From: Myoxocephalus aenaeus
Lineage: Eukaryota > Chordata > Actinopteri > Perciformes > Cottidae
DNA length: 64,000 nt
Reading direction: 5' to 3'
Assembly (NCBI GenBank): GCA_038501785.1
Contig: JBAMJR010000031.1
Span: 3,136,501 to 3,200,500, forward strand
Shown here: one piece after another, positions 14,501-24,430 of the stretch
How positions within the stretch are numbered: position 1 is the first letter of the stretch
How the letters are laid out: each line of letters opens with the position of its first letter
Notes under the pieces: generated by a model
The model's database searches: none
Seen by the model: only the letters and a program-made list of their open reading frames with translations
Told to the model about the DNA's origin: nothing
Program-made: the position numbers and the translations under genes

Positions 14501-17500
14501 CTGTTGTTTCAGTGATCTGTCGAGTGAAATCAACAGATTTGAAATCAGCCTGAGCAACAAAACAAAGAAGAGCAAAGAAAGTGACATCTGTAAGGACATT
14601 CTTTTTGTTTTTTAAACAAATGTAATCACTATGAGTTTTGGCATTCACCTCATCCCCTTTAGTTTAATTTCACAACTGACACTCTACCACCCTTTCACGC
14701 CTCAATCTCTCTCCCTCTCAGTGTTCATGCGCTGCCAGCTGAACCGTCTGCAGAAGGGCCAGATGATTGACGAGTGGTTCCCTCTCAGCTCCCACGTGCC
14801 TCTCAAGGGCATCGAGCCGGGCTCTTTACGTGTACGTGCCCGCTACTCCATGGAGAAGATCATGCCCGAAGAGGAGTACAGCGAGTTCAAAGAGGTCTGA
14901 ACCACTGATTGTGTCCATTTAACTGTCTGCTTCTCTGTTATTCACTTAAAATGACAATGATATCATTACCATGTGTCCTCTGCAGATGATCTTGCAGAAA
15001 GAGTTCCATGTTATCTACGCTCTGGCCAATGTGTGTGGTCAGGACCGCACCTTATTGGCAAGCCTCCTTCTGCGGATCTTCAGACACGAGAAGGCTGAAG
15101 CCCCTCTACTCAGAACCCTCAACGACAGAGAGATTAACGTGGAAGGTAAGAAAGCAAGCAATAAGAACAACAACAAAACAATGATGCAAAAACAAATAGA
15201 TAGCATTGCTGAATTAAGGGATCTGTTTGGTTTGTTTGTCACTTCGGCTTAGAAATACCCTGTGCACATACTCGCGTAACTTTCTCTGCTTGTGCACTAC
15301 TCAGATGAAGCCACAACATTATTCAGAGCGACCACACTGGCCAGCACTCTGATGGAGCAGTACATGAAGGCCACAGCCACGCCATTTGTCCACCACGCTC
15401 TCAAAGACACCATCCTCAAGATCATGGAGAGCAAACAGTCCTGCGAGGTAAAGACCTACAAAGGGTTTTCCTCTTACGCACAGCTATACAAGTTCCTAAG
15501 CGGTTTTTCCCCTGCATGTAGATGCAAATCAAAACATACAGGTACACAGTATCAGCATGGCTGAGGGTGTCGTAGGCGCTGTGAGTCTTAGTTGCAATAA
15601 CGATAACCTATTGTTTTCCCAACTTCTCGTGTTACGAATAAGAAATATCACAAATGCATTTACTAGTAGCTGATCCACATCTACCCACAACGTACAACTG
15701 ATACAACATATGGTGCTCGTTACCGTCAAATAAGATGATTATATTATTGTTCACAGTCATGCATTGTGAATTTTAATTTAGTTCTCTTACCTCCCTCCTT
15801 TTTTTTTCTCTCTCTCCATCTTTGCCTTTAAGCTGAACCCTTCCAAACTGGAAAAGAATGAGGATGTGAACCTGAACCTGGCTCATCTCCTCAACATCCT
15901 GTCCGAACTGGTGGAGAAGATCTTCATGGCTGCTGAGATTCTACCACCGTAAGAACAAACCCACCTGTACTCTCACACAGTTGTGTCCTGTGCTGTGGGT
16001 AGATCACTCAAACTGGCTTCAAAGAGAAACTCAAAGGCAAAGGTCTAATAAACTCAAATAATTTGTTTATTTTTCTCTTTGATGACCCATTCAGGACATT
16101 GAGGTTCATCTATGGCTGTCTGCAGAAGTCTGTGCAGCAGAAATGGACCACTAACACCACAATGAGGACGAGGGTCGTAAGGTAAAGGGGCACAAATATT
16201 CAATGTTGGACCCACTTGTTTTGAAAGTTAAAAAGCTAAGTTAAAAAGCTGTCAACATATTCTTTGTCTGTGTTAACTGTCCATTATTATTGCAACTTAG
16301 CATGTTATTTGTTCTTATTGTGTCTAACTTGCTTTCCTCTATTCTACTTGCAGTGGCTTTGTCTTTCTAAGACTGATCTGTCCTGCCATCCTCAACCCCA
16401 GACTGTTCAACATCATTGCTGGTGAGCATCTGTCAAAAAAGCATGCAAAAAGCCACCTGCTTGCCATGTGACATGTTTCAATGAAGCAATAAGGTACTCG
16501 AGGCAGTACTGTGTCTACAATAATGTACTGTTCAAGGGAGTTGTTAGCAAACCCTTGAACTGTACATTATTGTAGACACAGTACTGCCTCGAGTACCTTA
16601 TTTCTTTTATAATACGGGTACCTGCGACTTTATAAATAGTAATAGTAAGCTGCCTTTCAGCACAAAATAGTTGTAGCCACCAAACGTTGTGTATCGCATT
16701 TCAGCGACAGAGAAAATAGTCCCGGGACGCACGTACGGGGCTATAAACCGGCCTGGTCAGTAAATCTGCTAATTACTGACCAGGCCGGTTGAAAGCAGGG
16801 TGGAGGATGACACGCAGCCACCGATGTAAAGAAGTGCTCTCGCTGCTTCTGTCCGTCTTTTCTCCGTCATTTTTCTCCTCCATGATGTTTAGAGAACTTG
16901 CCTCGCGTCGGGAATTTACCGACGTAATTATCTCTCACTGGAAATTATCAGGATGTTGTGATCAAACCCTTTTCATTCCTCATCTTTAGGTTAGGCAGGA
17001 AGTGACGTGTGTGTTGTCGTTCGTTATGCTAGTGGGGGGGATGCTAAGTGAGCTTGTTAGCTGTTAGCGAAGAGCCCCGTTGCAATACTGTGAACACTCG
17101 AGCAATAAACCTGCAAGTTAAGGAAACCAACGTCTGCGAGTCGTTACTGCGGACGAAGTTTACACAAAACATGTTTGGTAACTGTCAAGCTTGAAACGGC
17201 AACTAACGGTCGCGCAATTTAAAATTACCTGTTATTTTAAGTGCGCACTGATATGGAACGCTCTAAATGTAAACAGGCTGTACAGTACTTTATGGCTGAA
17301 TAAAATACACCCCGTGACTCACTCTCAACCAATCAGAATGCTTGATTTTATCTACCCGTATTATAAAATGGGTTTTGTACTCCTCTCTTTTTGCAGACCC
17401 TCCATCTACAGCAGCAGGCAGGACCCTCACACTGGTGGCTAAGTCTGTCCAAAACCTTGCCAACCTGGTTGAATTCGGTGCTAAGGTGTGGATTATGTAC

Positions 17501-18098
17501 TAGAAATAATAGCTCACGGAATACATCTTGTTTTGACAGTGGCTGTACATCAGAGGAGCAATTTGCATTGGTGATTGTTATGTCTGATGCAAGTTCTAAA
17601 AATGTTTTGTCTATCCTGAAACAGGAACCCTACATGGAGGGTGTGAACCCTTTCATCAAAAACAACAAACACAGGATGATCATGTTTCTGGATGAGTTGG
17701 GGGTGAGTAACATTCTTTGCCTTTTGATCGAATCATCAGGCTGAACTTCACAAGCTTAGGAAAGTGTCCCCTGTGTTTGTAGAACGTCCCTGACCTCCCT
17801 GAAGCCACGGAGCACTTTAGGACGGATCTGTCCCGGGACCTGGCCGCGCTGCACGAGCTCTGTGCCTCGCACTCGGATGAGCTCCGGACGCTAAGCAACG
17901 AGAGGGGAGCACAGCAGGTCAGAGACTTGACGATATGCACAGTTGTGCAAGCGTAGGACATTTTCTGCTGTCCCGTTTCAGAAGCATTATCTAATTCCTG
18001 TTTCCCGTTTACAGCACGTGTTGAAAAAGCTGCTGGCCATCACAGAGCTCCTCCAACAGAAGCAGACTCAGTATGCCATGTCCAACAGCAACAGGTAG
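6038..18098 (+). CDS. rasa1: p120 RasGAP (RAS p21 protein activator 1), exons 2-25, first exon outside window
   Basis: Cytosolic GTPase-activating protein that switches off Ras at activated receptor tyrosine kinases. Coding exons: 6038-6190, 8458-8593, 9763-9833, 10543-10660, 10886-10917, 11353-11405, 11571-11721, 11902-11980, 12331-12454, 12590-12746, 12918-13005, 13396-13476, 14191-14348, 14513-14589, 14722-14894, 14986-15145, 15305-15447, 15833-15948, 16095-16181, 16354-16421, 17397-17485, 17625-17702, 17783-17917, 18015-18098. All introns are GT-AG and all phases join; the total is 2611 nt, that is one split codon, 869 residues and a TAG stop. From the first SH2 tryptophan, human RASA1 has about 867 residues and is collinear by recall. 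Human RASA1 has 25 exons, so exon 1 (Gly/Pro-rich, about 180 residues) should lie upstream of the window. No frameshift or internal stop was seen. Teleosts can carry rasa1a and rasa1b; the paralog is not resolved. Confidence 0.97.
9763..10660 (+). CDS. rasa1: rasa1 SH3 domain (exons 9763-9833 and 10543-10660)
   Basis: SH3 domain between the two SH2 domains. Visible are the ALYDY-like strand (RAILPYTKV), the acidic RT loop (PDTDEISF), FLKGDMF, the DDGWMWV tryptophans and the closing GLIVEDLVEEV. The two exons join within a serine codon (AG|C). In the mammalian protein this domain contacts effectors such as DLC1 and Aurora kinases, and it is needed for effects that do not depend on Ras-GTP hydrolysis. 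The last exon stops at a codon boundary before the very short 32-bp exon. Confidence 0.95.
10886..11980 (+). CDS. rasa1: rasa1 C-terminal SH2 domain (exons 10886-10917, 11353-11405, 11571-11721, 11902-11980)
   Basis: Second SH2 domain, spread over four small exons. The first is only 32 bp and encodes the linker GREEDPHEGK plus two bases of the next codon. WYHGKITKQEAYNLLMT follows. The FLVRPS motif carries the phosphotyrosine-binding arginine at 11597-11599 (CGA). The last two exons encode the GGRYYN, VDDIVDHYKKEQ and VEGYNLKEPV segments. Two of the introns here are under 200 bp, so the domain fits in about 1.1 kb. Confidence 0.95.
12331..13476 (+). CDS. rasa1: rasa1 interdomain linker with caspase and tyrosine sites, and PH domain (12331-12454, 12590-12746, 12918-13005, 13396-13476)
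   Basis: The first exon holds DTVDG (12352-12366), which matches the first caspase-3 cleavage site of mammalian RasGAP. Ten bases further is the tyrosine of EIYNTI (12376-12378), matching the tyrosine phosphorylated by receptor and Src-family kinases (human Tyr460). The PH domain starts at KKGY and runs through GKGKRWKNLYFILEG, FESEKRATKPKG and the invariant tryptophan in QDWMKCL. Compared with human there appears to be one extra residue at the exon junction near 12454/12590 (GYIQFNKGKGKRW, where human has GYLLKKGKGKRW). Confidence 0.93.
14191..14894 (+). CDS. rasa1: rasa1 C2 domain (exons 14191-14348, 14513-14589, 14722-14894)
   Basis: C2 domain between PH and GAP, a calcium/phospholipid-binding-type fold that helps membrane contact. 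It starts VSSLVLYVEEAHKLPVK, continues through PYCNIYLNSVQVAKTH and EGQNPVF, and ends GIEPGSLRVRARYSMEKIM and PEEEYSEFKE. The last exon uses the donor GTCTGA at 14895, with C at +3, which is weaker than the GTAAG/GTGAG donors elsewhere in the gene. Phase to the next exon is nevertheless correct, and the protein reads straight into the GAP domain. Confidence 0.94.
14986..17702 (+). CDS. rasa1: rasa1 catalytic RasGAP domain (seven exons, 14986-17702)
   Basis: All-helical domain that stimulates Ras GTP hydrolysis. The arginine finger is the CGC at 15046-15048 in GQDRTLLAS (human Arg789). The structural FLR motif is in VFLRLICPAILNPRLF, with its arginine at 16370-16372. Further matches are ATTLASTLMEQYMKA, KSVQNLANLVEFGAK and PYMEGVNPFIK. 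Every residue I know to be required for catalysis is present, so the enzyme should be active. Exons: 14986-15145, 15305-15447, 15833-15948, 16095-16181, 16354-16421, 17397-17485, 17625-17702. The intron 16422-17396 is enlarged by inserted repeats. Confidence 0.96.
16488..16602. repeat. long intronic hairpin, 51-bp arms, in a rasa1 intron
   Basis: 16488-16538 and 16552-16602 are reverse complements over 51 positions with one mismatch, separated by a 13-base loop (16539-16551). The arms share AATAAGGTACTCGAGGCAGT and its complement. It abuts the left end of an insert with inverted ends. It may be a fold-back MITE, part of a composite element, or a template for a long double-stranded RNA in the rasa1 pre-mRNA. 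It is too long and too perfect for a typical conserved pre-miRNA. Confidence 0.85.
16605..17368. mobile_element. putative non-autonomous DNA transposon with 16-bp terminal inverted repeats
   Basis: TTTTATAATACGGGTA at 16605-16620 is matched exactly, in inverted orientation, by 17353-17368. The roughly 764-bp segment between the rasa1 exons 16354-16421 and 17397-17485 has a CpG-rich interior unlike its AT-rich surroundings, and contains an 18-bp perfect hairpin (16746-16763 with 16773-16790). No transposase frame is visible, so it would be a MITE-like or otherwise non-autonomous copy. I see no clear target-site duplication. An AATAAA followed by a GC-richer stretch near 17100-17150 leaves an LTR-type fragment as an alternative. 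The family was not recognised. Confidence 0.6.
17783..18098 (+). CDS. rasa1: rasa1 C-terminal helical tail and stop (exons 17783-17917 and 18015-18098)
   Basis: The tail after the GAP core. It reads NVPDLPEATEHFRTDLSRD, then DELRTLSNERGAQQHVLKKL, and ends TELLQQKQTQYAMSNSNR before TAG (18096-18098). The human tail ends TKTNDVR, so length and position agree although the last eight or so residues differ. The donor of the first exon is GTCAGA (17918). Confidence 0.93.
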
Positions 18099-18760
18099 TA
18101 CTGCACTCCTCCTCTCATCTTCCCATCCTTCCGTCAAGTCTCCTCCACCAGAGTGCAGCGCAGAGGAGACCTAGCATGCTCTACCCTCATCACCATGGCA
18201 ACCCCTCCATCATGTCCTCCTCCAATCGTCCCGCCCATCCCCACCCACATCCCGTTCACCACAAGAGAGCTATGCAACAACCGACGCCGTACCTAAAAAC
18301 AAAACAAAAACTTGCACCAGTGACTAACAGCTGTATGGACAGGAAACTGTGGGAAATGGTTTACCCTCATAAACTGTGTTCAGAATACTGACTTGGGTAC
18401 ATTTCATTCCCTTCATCATGAGGGCCAAATATTGTAAGAGTTTTTTTGTACCCAGTATGTGTTCTGATAGCACAGGTTGCCAAAGTGTACCCCTTCCCTT
18501 TCCTGCTCAGTGAGGAAACTGACATGAAGAAGCTCGTTCTCTGTCCCCTTTTCTTGTAACTGGATTATGAGCGATAAAGCTTTTTATACTGTAATTGACT
18601 GATTTATTTTAAGGTTGTGACAATAATCCACAAAGTGCTGAAACTAGCATTTCTGTCTGTTCTTTTTTTCTTTGTTTTCTAGATTGAAACAAAGTTTTTT
18701 TTTTTTTTTAGAAAAGTATGGTTATTTTATATTAAGAATAAATTCTCTTGCTGGAATCAT
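18099..18760 (+). other. rasa1: rasa1 3' untranslated region with poly(A) signal
   Basis: About 640 bases of non-coding sequence after the stop lead to a canonical AATAAA at 18737-18742. The stretch is U-rich toward its end (T runs near 18630-18710), as expected for a 3' UTR. The exact cleavage site is inferred to lie 10-30 bases downstream of the signal. Longer forms could run into the ccnh 3' UTR. Confidence 0.6.
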
Positions 18761-19090
18761 GAGTATATAAGTGAGATGAGCTGAATTTTTTTTTTCCTCA
18801 GATTGTATGAGCTATTTTGATTATTTGGTCTTTTTTGAAACTTCTCAATGCCAGACAAGACACATAATCAGAGAAACCAATTAAAATGAAAGTGTTTACA
18901 GCAGCAAATCTTTTGAATAGTACAGATTGTATCAGACATGCATGCACTTATTAAACAGTTTTTGTAAAGTAGATTATGGAGTCATTCATTGTCCCCTGAC
19001 AAAGGTGGAGAAACGTATGCACACAGTATCATGTGTCTTGTTTGCGCGTAAAGAATAATCTATTATTCTGTTTAATCTGCAGAAACAAGA
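18761..19090. other. short spacer between converging rasa1 and ccnh
   Basis: About 330 bases between the inferred 3' ends of the two genes. AT-rich, with no reading frame or repeat recognised. Confidence 0.5.
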
Positions 19091-19321
19091 CACAATGTAG
19101 AAAAATATCTTTATTCCGACTGCAGAACAAAAGCAAATCCAGGACTTCAATATGTTGTAGAAAAGTAAATATAACATGTACACTTATGCAAACTGTCTTT
19201 GACTCTCCATTGTATTTTCTGTAATGGCATGGTCATGCAATCGTGACAGTTTAATATTGGAATAAACTGATGGTATACTAGAATAATATCTTCAAATTCC
19301 AAACCATTTCGGGGTAAATGC
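19090..19321 (-). other. ccnh: ccnh 3' untranslated region with poly(A) signal
   Basis: TTTATT at 19110-19115 on the + strand reads AATAAA on the ccnh strand, about 207 bases after the stop. This implies a 3' UTR of roughly 230 bases. Cleavage is inferred near 19090-19100. Confidence 0.55.
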
Positions 19322-21814
19322 TCACACCAGGTCTTCATCAGTCCATTCCTGCAAACAAAACAAAAAGTAAAAATATGTAGCTTAACTAAGTTTGTTTGAG
19401 TGTCAGCATGTAATGGAAAATATGGTCTCACCTCTAATATATCTTCTGTTAAACGAGGTTCTTTTGATACATGGCCATCTTCTTCATACCCTCTCTTTCG
19501 TTTGCTGCAATACAAAAGTAGTTTCTTTGAGCGGATAACAACGGCAAGTTTAGAATTACGATTGTGAATATTTCATTATCAGAACTATCTTTGCAACTCC
19601 TAACTGTTGGTTAACATTGTTCCTTACATTCAACGTTTGTGGCCAAACCCCTTGAAGTCCATTTTCAACACTCATTTAGGAAAGTAGCATCTAGTTTCCA
19701 CTACACCTTCATGATCGCCATTGGTAGTTGTAGTTGTAGTTTCCCATGCCTCTTCATTTTGACCAGCTCACACCATGTACCAGTACATACATAGCATTTT
19801 AATTAACGCACAATAAGTGATTCTCCAAGCGGGGGGCCTTTCACAAACATGTCCACTTTATCTTACAGGACAGAGTGCACCATCATGTCACTGGCTGCTG
19901 CCATCCAGGTAATGTGAGATTTACAGATTTCTACCTGGGAATCAAAGTGTGGTAGTCCGACCACACAGCCAGCCAAAGTGAGTCCTCATCCCATGAGGTG
20001 CCCTACCGAAGACTTACGTCAGTTTGTATTTATAAGCATGTGGCCTAGATTCCTGGCAGTTCAAACGCAATATGGCCGTTCTCCGTGGGAAACCACTTGC
20101 TGCATATCTAAATACCGTCCTTCCAAATCCCTTCCCGAAATGCTCCAGACACAGTGGGTTGAACTGATGAAACTTTGACAGGAAGTTGTGTCGCATAAGA
20201 CCTCGAAGAGATGATTTCTATGAAGATGGACCTAAGCTACAGTCAACAGCAGAAATGTCTGAACTCCTTTTATCCTGGTATGCCTGCCACTCCAGTCTCA
20301 CTGGTTATGATTAATTGACATGGAAACTAGACTGATCAGCCCCTCCTTTCCTGGGACAAAACTTGCCAGGATGACGGGGGAGGCCATCCAAAGCATTGAA
20401 GTAGCGTTTTCTGCCGTCATCAGGGAATTTAACACAGCACCTCTCTCCAAGATGACACAAGCCTTAACTCCTTTCTACGCACCATCCACTCGCCCACCTC
20501 ACCTGGTTTTATGACGAGCTCTTTCTTCATTGTACGAACTAACCCGCAGCACTGGAACCACTTGTTAGATTTTTATATGCTGCTTTGTTTGTTGCTATTA
20601 TATACTTAGGCTTGTATAGAAGTATAGGGTGTCTGTGTATGATCTAGCTGAACAGAGCTGAAAGATAGTCTGAGTCTGTAACCTGTCCTGTGCATGTGTT
20701 AATCCTGAATGGATCCTGCTATAGCGTGTGGGCCTACATATATGCTGCTCTAACAAACATCACCTGAACCTCCACTAAGCCTTGGGGGTTTTGAAGCTTT
20801 CTTGCATTTGCAGTCTCTCTAGCTCTCCTGCCATCACAGGTGGCTTTTCAGAACACTTCTGCACCGACTATTTTCATATAGATTCATCCTGAGAAGTCAT
20901 GCCATGCACAGATTTATCAACTTCAAAGTCATAAAGGGTCGGCCCTGTGTGCCTCCTGATGACTCGAGCCGCTGCAGAGTCTGAATCTGTGCCTGTCATA
21001 GCTCAAGAGTTTACCAAACTGTTTACTGTAGTTGCACTTAAAGATACCACGGACCTCACCAACCTCACCAAGTGTTAACAGACAGCTGGCGACAGGTAAA
21101 TGATTAGCCTACAAGTCTCCTCATCAGCGATACCAATATCAGCTGTGCTACATGGTATGGATGATGTAGGTAGGAATGTGGCGTGCTGTTGTACTTCCTT
21201 TCTGTATTTCATACAGCTGATGATGTGTTCCTTTTTATTTTTCTACCTGATACTGAACCTTTTGCATCTTAGATACGACAACCTGGCTAAAATAAAACTG
21301 TTACTATGTATAACAACAGAAAACTTGAGTTGCTTACTTGGGTGTGGGTGATGGACATTATTACATCTGATGACAAAAACATCAATGCACAACACTGAAA
21401 CTAAAAATGTGCCCAAAATTACACAATAATAGATATATATAGATATATATATAGATATATATCTATATATATATATATCTATATATAGATATATCTATAT
21501 CTATATATCTATATATATATCTATATATATCTATATATATATATATCTATATATATATATCTATATATCTATATATATATATATATATATATAGATATCT
21601 ATATATATCTATAGATATCTATAGATATCTATAGATATCTATAGATATCTATAGATATCTATAGATATATATCTATAGATATCTATAGATATATATCTAT
21701 AGATATCTATATATATATCTATAGATATATATATATAGATATATAGATATATATATAGATATAGATATATATATAGATATAGATATATATATATATATAT
21801 ATCTATAGATAGAT

Positions 21815-21879
<65 letters not shown>

Positions 21880-22534
21880 TATATATATATATATAGAGAT
21901 ATATATAGATATAGAGATATATATATATAGATATATATATATAGATATATATATATAGATATATATAGATATATATATAGATATATATATAGATATATAT
22001 ATAGATATATAGATATATAGATATATATATATAGATATATATATAGATATTTTAGGTTAATATAAAAGGACAAGATCAAATAAATTGTCTTTGGCTTCTC
22101 ACCTCCACAATAAAGTCACATTCTTAATTTGAATACGGCAGTGTATAGTGTGACAATATACTGTTGTTCCCTCTAATCATTGGACATCTCTCAAAGTAAA
22201 CGTGCACAAGTGACTTCATCTCCTTACTTGCTTGAACTGGAAAATTCAGCATGAATCCTCTCCAACTTCTTTTTGTAAGCATTCACCTCCTCCGCGTTAG
22301 GAAGTTCATACTTCCTGAGGATGGTTTTCATCTCTGGATGAACACAGAACACATTTACTTTAATCTCAGATCAGACTTGTTCTGCGTTACAAACAGTGCA
22401 GTGAAGCGCAAAGGGCTCAACGTCACCAATTTGTGGTGTCAAATGAAGGTGCAGTTTACTCACGTCTCATTGAGTCGTACATCTTTGAGAGAGTCTCTTT
22501 GTCCTCTTTCAGTCGCAGACATTCATTCAGGTAG
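19322..22534 (-). CDS. ccnh: ccnh C-terminal region (exons 22534-22464, 22333-22228, 19504-19432, 19348-19322)
   Basis: Encodes the end of the second cyclin repeat and the charged C-terminal helix: YLNECLRLKEDKETLSKM, then KTILRKYELPNAEEV and KKKLERIHAEF, then KRKRGYEEDGHVSKEPR and EEWTDEDLV. The first exon uses the acceptor GACAAG. A 2.7-kb intron separates 22228 from 19504 and holds the TA satellite. The final coding piece is only 27 bp. Confidence 0.93.
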
Positions 22535-24430
22535 CTTGTCATAAAAAAAAAAAAGATTGTTTACATTTACAAACTAACAACTTTTTTTCTTAAGTGAATT
22601 TTCAGTTCCGTTTTTATCCCTTTTATTCTGGGAGAACATGTTCCTTTAATTGCTACACAAATACATTAATGATGGTTATCCAGCTGATTATTTAATAAAA
22701 AAAAGGTAATTATTACTAAATTACTTCAAAATTTACTTTTCTAAATTCAAACTTTGCATAGTTCCTCGTTTAAACATGAGCACCTCTCCATGTTGAGACC
22801 AGCTCTCGAGGCGCTGTTCAGAATAGCCGTGAGAGCAATCTGCGAGGGAGGGAACAGCAGTCCTGTGTCTGTCATGGACGCCTGCGTCAGGAAGTCATCT
22901 GCATTCTTCCTCAGTGACTCTGGGTTCTCCAGCATGGGGTACCTTGTCTGAAGGATGACATTTATGAAAAGAACAGACTTCATTGAGACATCTGAACTAA
23001 TAAATGAGCTAGATTTAGACTAGATAAATATTTGCAGATCTCTCTCCAGGAGTTCACCTACCTTGATGTCAATAAGCAGGCCCTCCATCGGTCTGTAGGG
23101 AGTATGGACCACCAGGTGAAAGTTGAGTTGTTGGATCAGCAGCAGCTCAAACTCCAGGATTTGTTCCAGAACCCTTTCCTGCCCTGCTGGGGTCTCCTGC
23201 AGAAGGTTGCCCACAAACTGGGTGCTGGAAACGTTGAACTCATCCACTTTACAGGACAGGTATGCACAAGTCAGCCTGGAACCAGAAGATTAGGTCAGAA
23301 CGAGCCTGAACAATATACTTTCCCCAGCTGTTTTGGTGCAATAGTTGGATTGCAAAAGATATGAAGAAACCGTAATCGTTTAGAACAAAAACCTTCTTAT
23401 AGCAATTCCTAAACTTTAAACCAAAGAAAAGAAATATTTTAAATACTTTACTCATGATTGAGTTGAGCCTGAACCAAATATAAACCTGAATAAACTGTTA
23501 TGTTGACTAAACTGTGTGTTAAACTGATTACTTTCTTCATCCAACATAACTGTACTTGCATTTACAAAATGTTTTAGTTATTAAATGCTTCCCAGCATTT
23601 ACAGTTGGAAACACATAAATTCATATTTTATATTAATATTTTAGCCTGCCATGCTTGCATACACATTTCCCCGCAAACATAGCTGTACTCACATGATAAT
23701 CCTAGGGTGGTACTCCATGATGGAGTTGTTCAGGTAGAATCTTCTGAAGTACATGATAGCTGTACCCTGCACAGGTGAGACACATGTAGGTCAGATATGC
23801 TAGAATAGGTTTTCCTTCCTCCGTTCGTGTCGGCTGGGAGGCGGGGCTTAAGGAAACGCTAGTGCGCCTGCTCTATGAGCCTTAATGTTTGGGACAATTT
23901 CATAATCTGAGCAGAGCGTCAGAGTTTTGAAGTTAATTTTCCACAGTTTATGTGGCCTCTATACACGCAAGTCAAACTTGTTATATACTTCATGAGCCAC
24001 TTTGCAACGCATTAACAAGCCCCTGTCTCCAACGCTGTGTGCAGTTATCTGTATGCACATATGCTTGTTCCCACACAAAAGAAAAGAGAGTACACACATA
24101 CCACAACAGACTTGGGCATTACAGGCTTGAAGGCATTGCAGAAGTCCACCATCCTCTTCTCATAGTGTCGGAATAAAACGTCCTCCTCGTGACGCTCCAG
24201 GAACTTGGACTCGCTCAGCCCAGGCTGGTTAAGACAGGGAGGCGGAAGGAGGTCACACATGTGCCTGCTGTCCTCGTGTTTGTTTGTTATTTGTCTGTGT
24301 CGTCACAACTTACCTTCCCACTCTCAAGTATCTTGTTGCGGAATGCCTGGTTGGCCATTTGTCTCTTCTGCTCAACATCGTCTTCACATTTGAAGATCCA
24401 GTGTTTTCCCTGTGAACTCTTGTGGAACAT
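19322..24430 (-). CDS. ccnh: cyclin H, complete in nine coding exons
   Basis: Regulatory subunit of the CDK-activating kinase (with CDK7 and MAT1). It acts alone in cell-cycle CDK activation and within TFIIH on the RNA polymerase II tail. Exons, in transcript order: 24430-24314, 24224-24102, 23766-23693, 23275-23062, 22947-22784, 22534-22464, 22333-22228, 19504-19432, 19348-19322. The total is 969 nt, or 322 residues plus TGA; human cyclin H has 323. All junctions are GT-AG and in phase. The start is chosen because MFHKSSQGKHWIF matches the human N-terminus (MYHNSSQKRHWTF). The end EEWTDEDLV stops three residues before the human ESL terminus but keeps the WTD threonine, a known phosphosite region. 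No disruption was seen. Confidence 0.97.
19505..22227 (-). other. large ccnh intron (2.7 kb)
   Basis: GT-AG intron between the 106-bp and 73-bp exons. It holds the TA/TAGA satellite at 21430-22050 and otherwise complex sequence. Short open frames within it (for example near 19978-20178 and 20320-20514) have no recognisable domain or matching splice sites and are not called. Confidence 0.7.
21430..22050. repeat. TA / TAGA satellite array
   Basis: About 620 bp built almost only of TATA runs and TAGATATC-type units, with self-complementary ATAGATATCTAT blocks repeated most regularly at 21600-21720. It lies wholly within a ccnh intron. Such sequence can extrude cruciforms and varies in length. 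Long Tyr-Ile frames across it are artefacts of the repeat. Confidence 0.95.
22784..24224 (-). CDS. ccnh: ccnh cyclin-fold core (exons 24224-24102, 23766-23693, 23275-23062, 22947-22784)
   Basis: First cyclin box: HYEKRMVDFCNAFKP, TAIMYFRRFYLNNS, then the signature CAYLSCKVDEFN, where Lys and Glu of KVDE are the conserved cyclin-box pair that contacts the kinase. Next come EQILEFELLLIQQLNFHL and the start of the second box, HTPYRPMEGLLIDIK. The exon 22947-22784 gives TRYPMLENPESLRKNADDF and PPSQIALTAILNSASRAG. This exon pattern matches the two five-helix repeats of cyclin H. Confidence 0.95.

Noticed and set aside
21639..22079. 146-codon Tyr/Ile-rich frame on the - strand
   Set aside because: It is a translation of the TA/TAGA satellite inside a ccnh intron.
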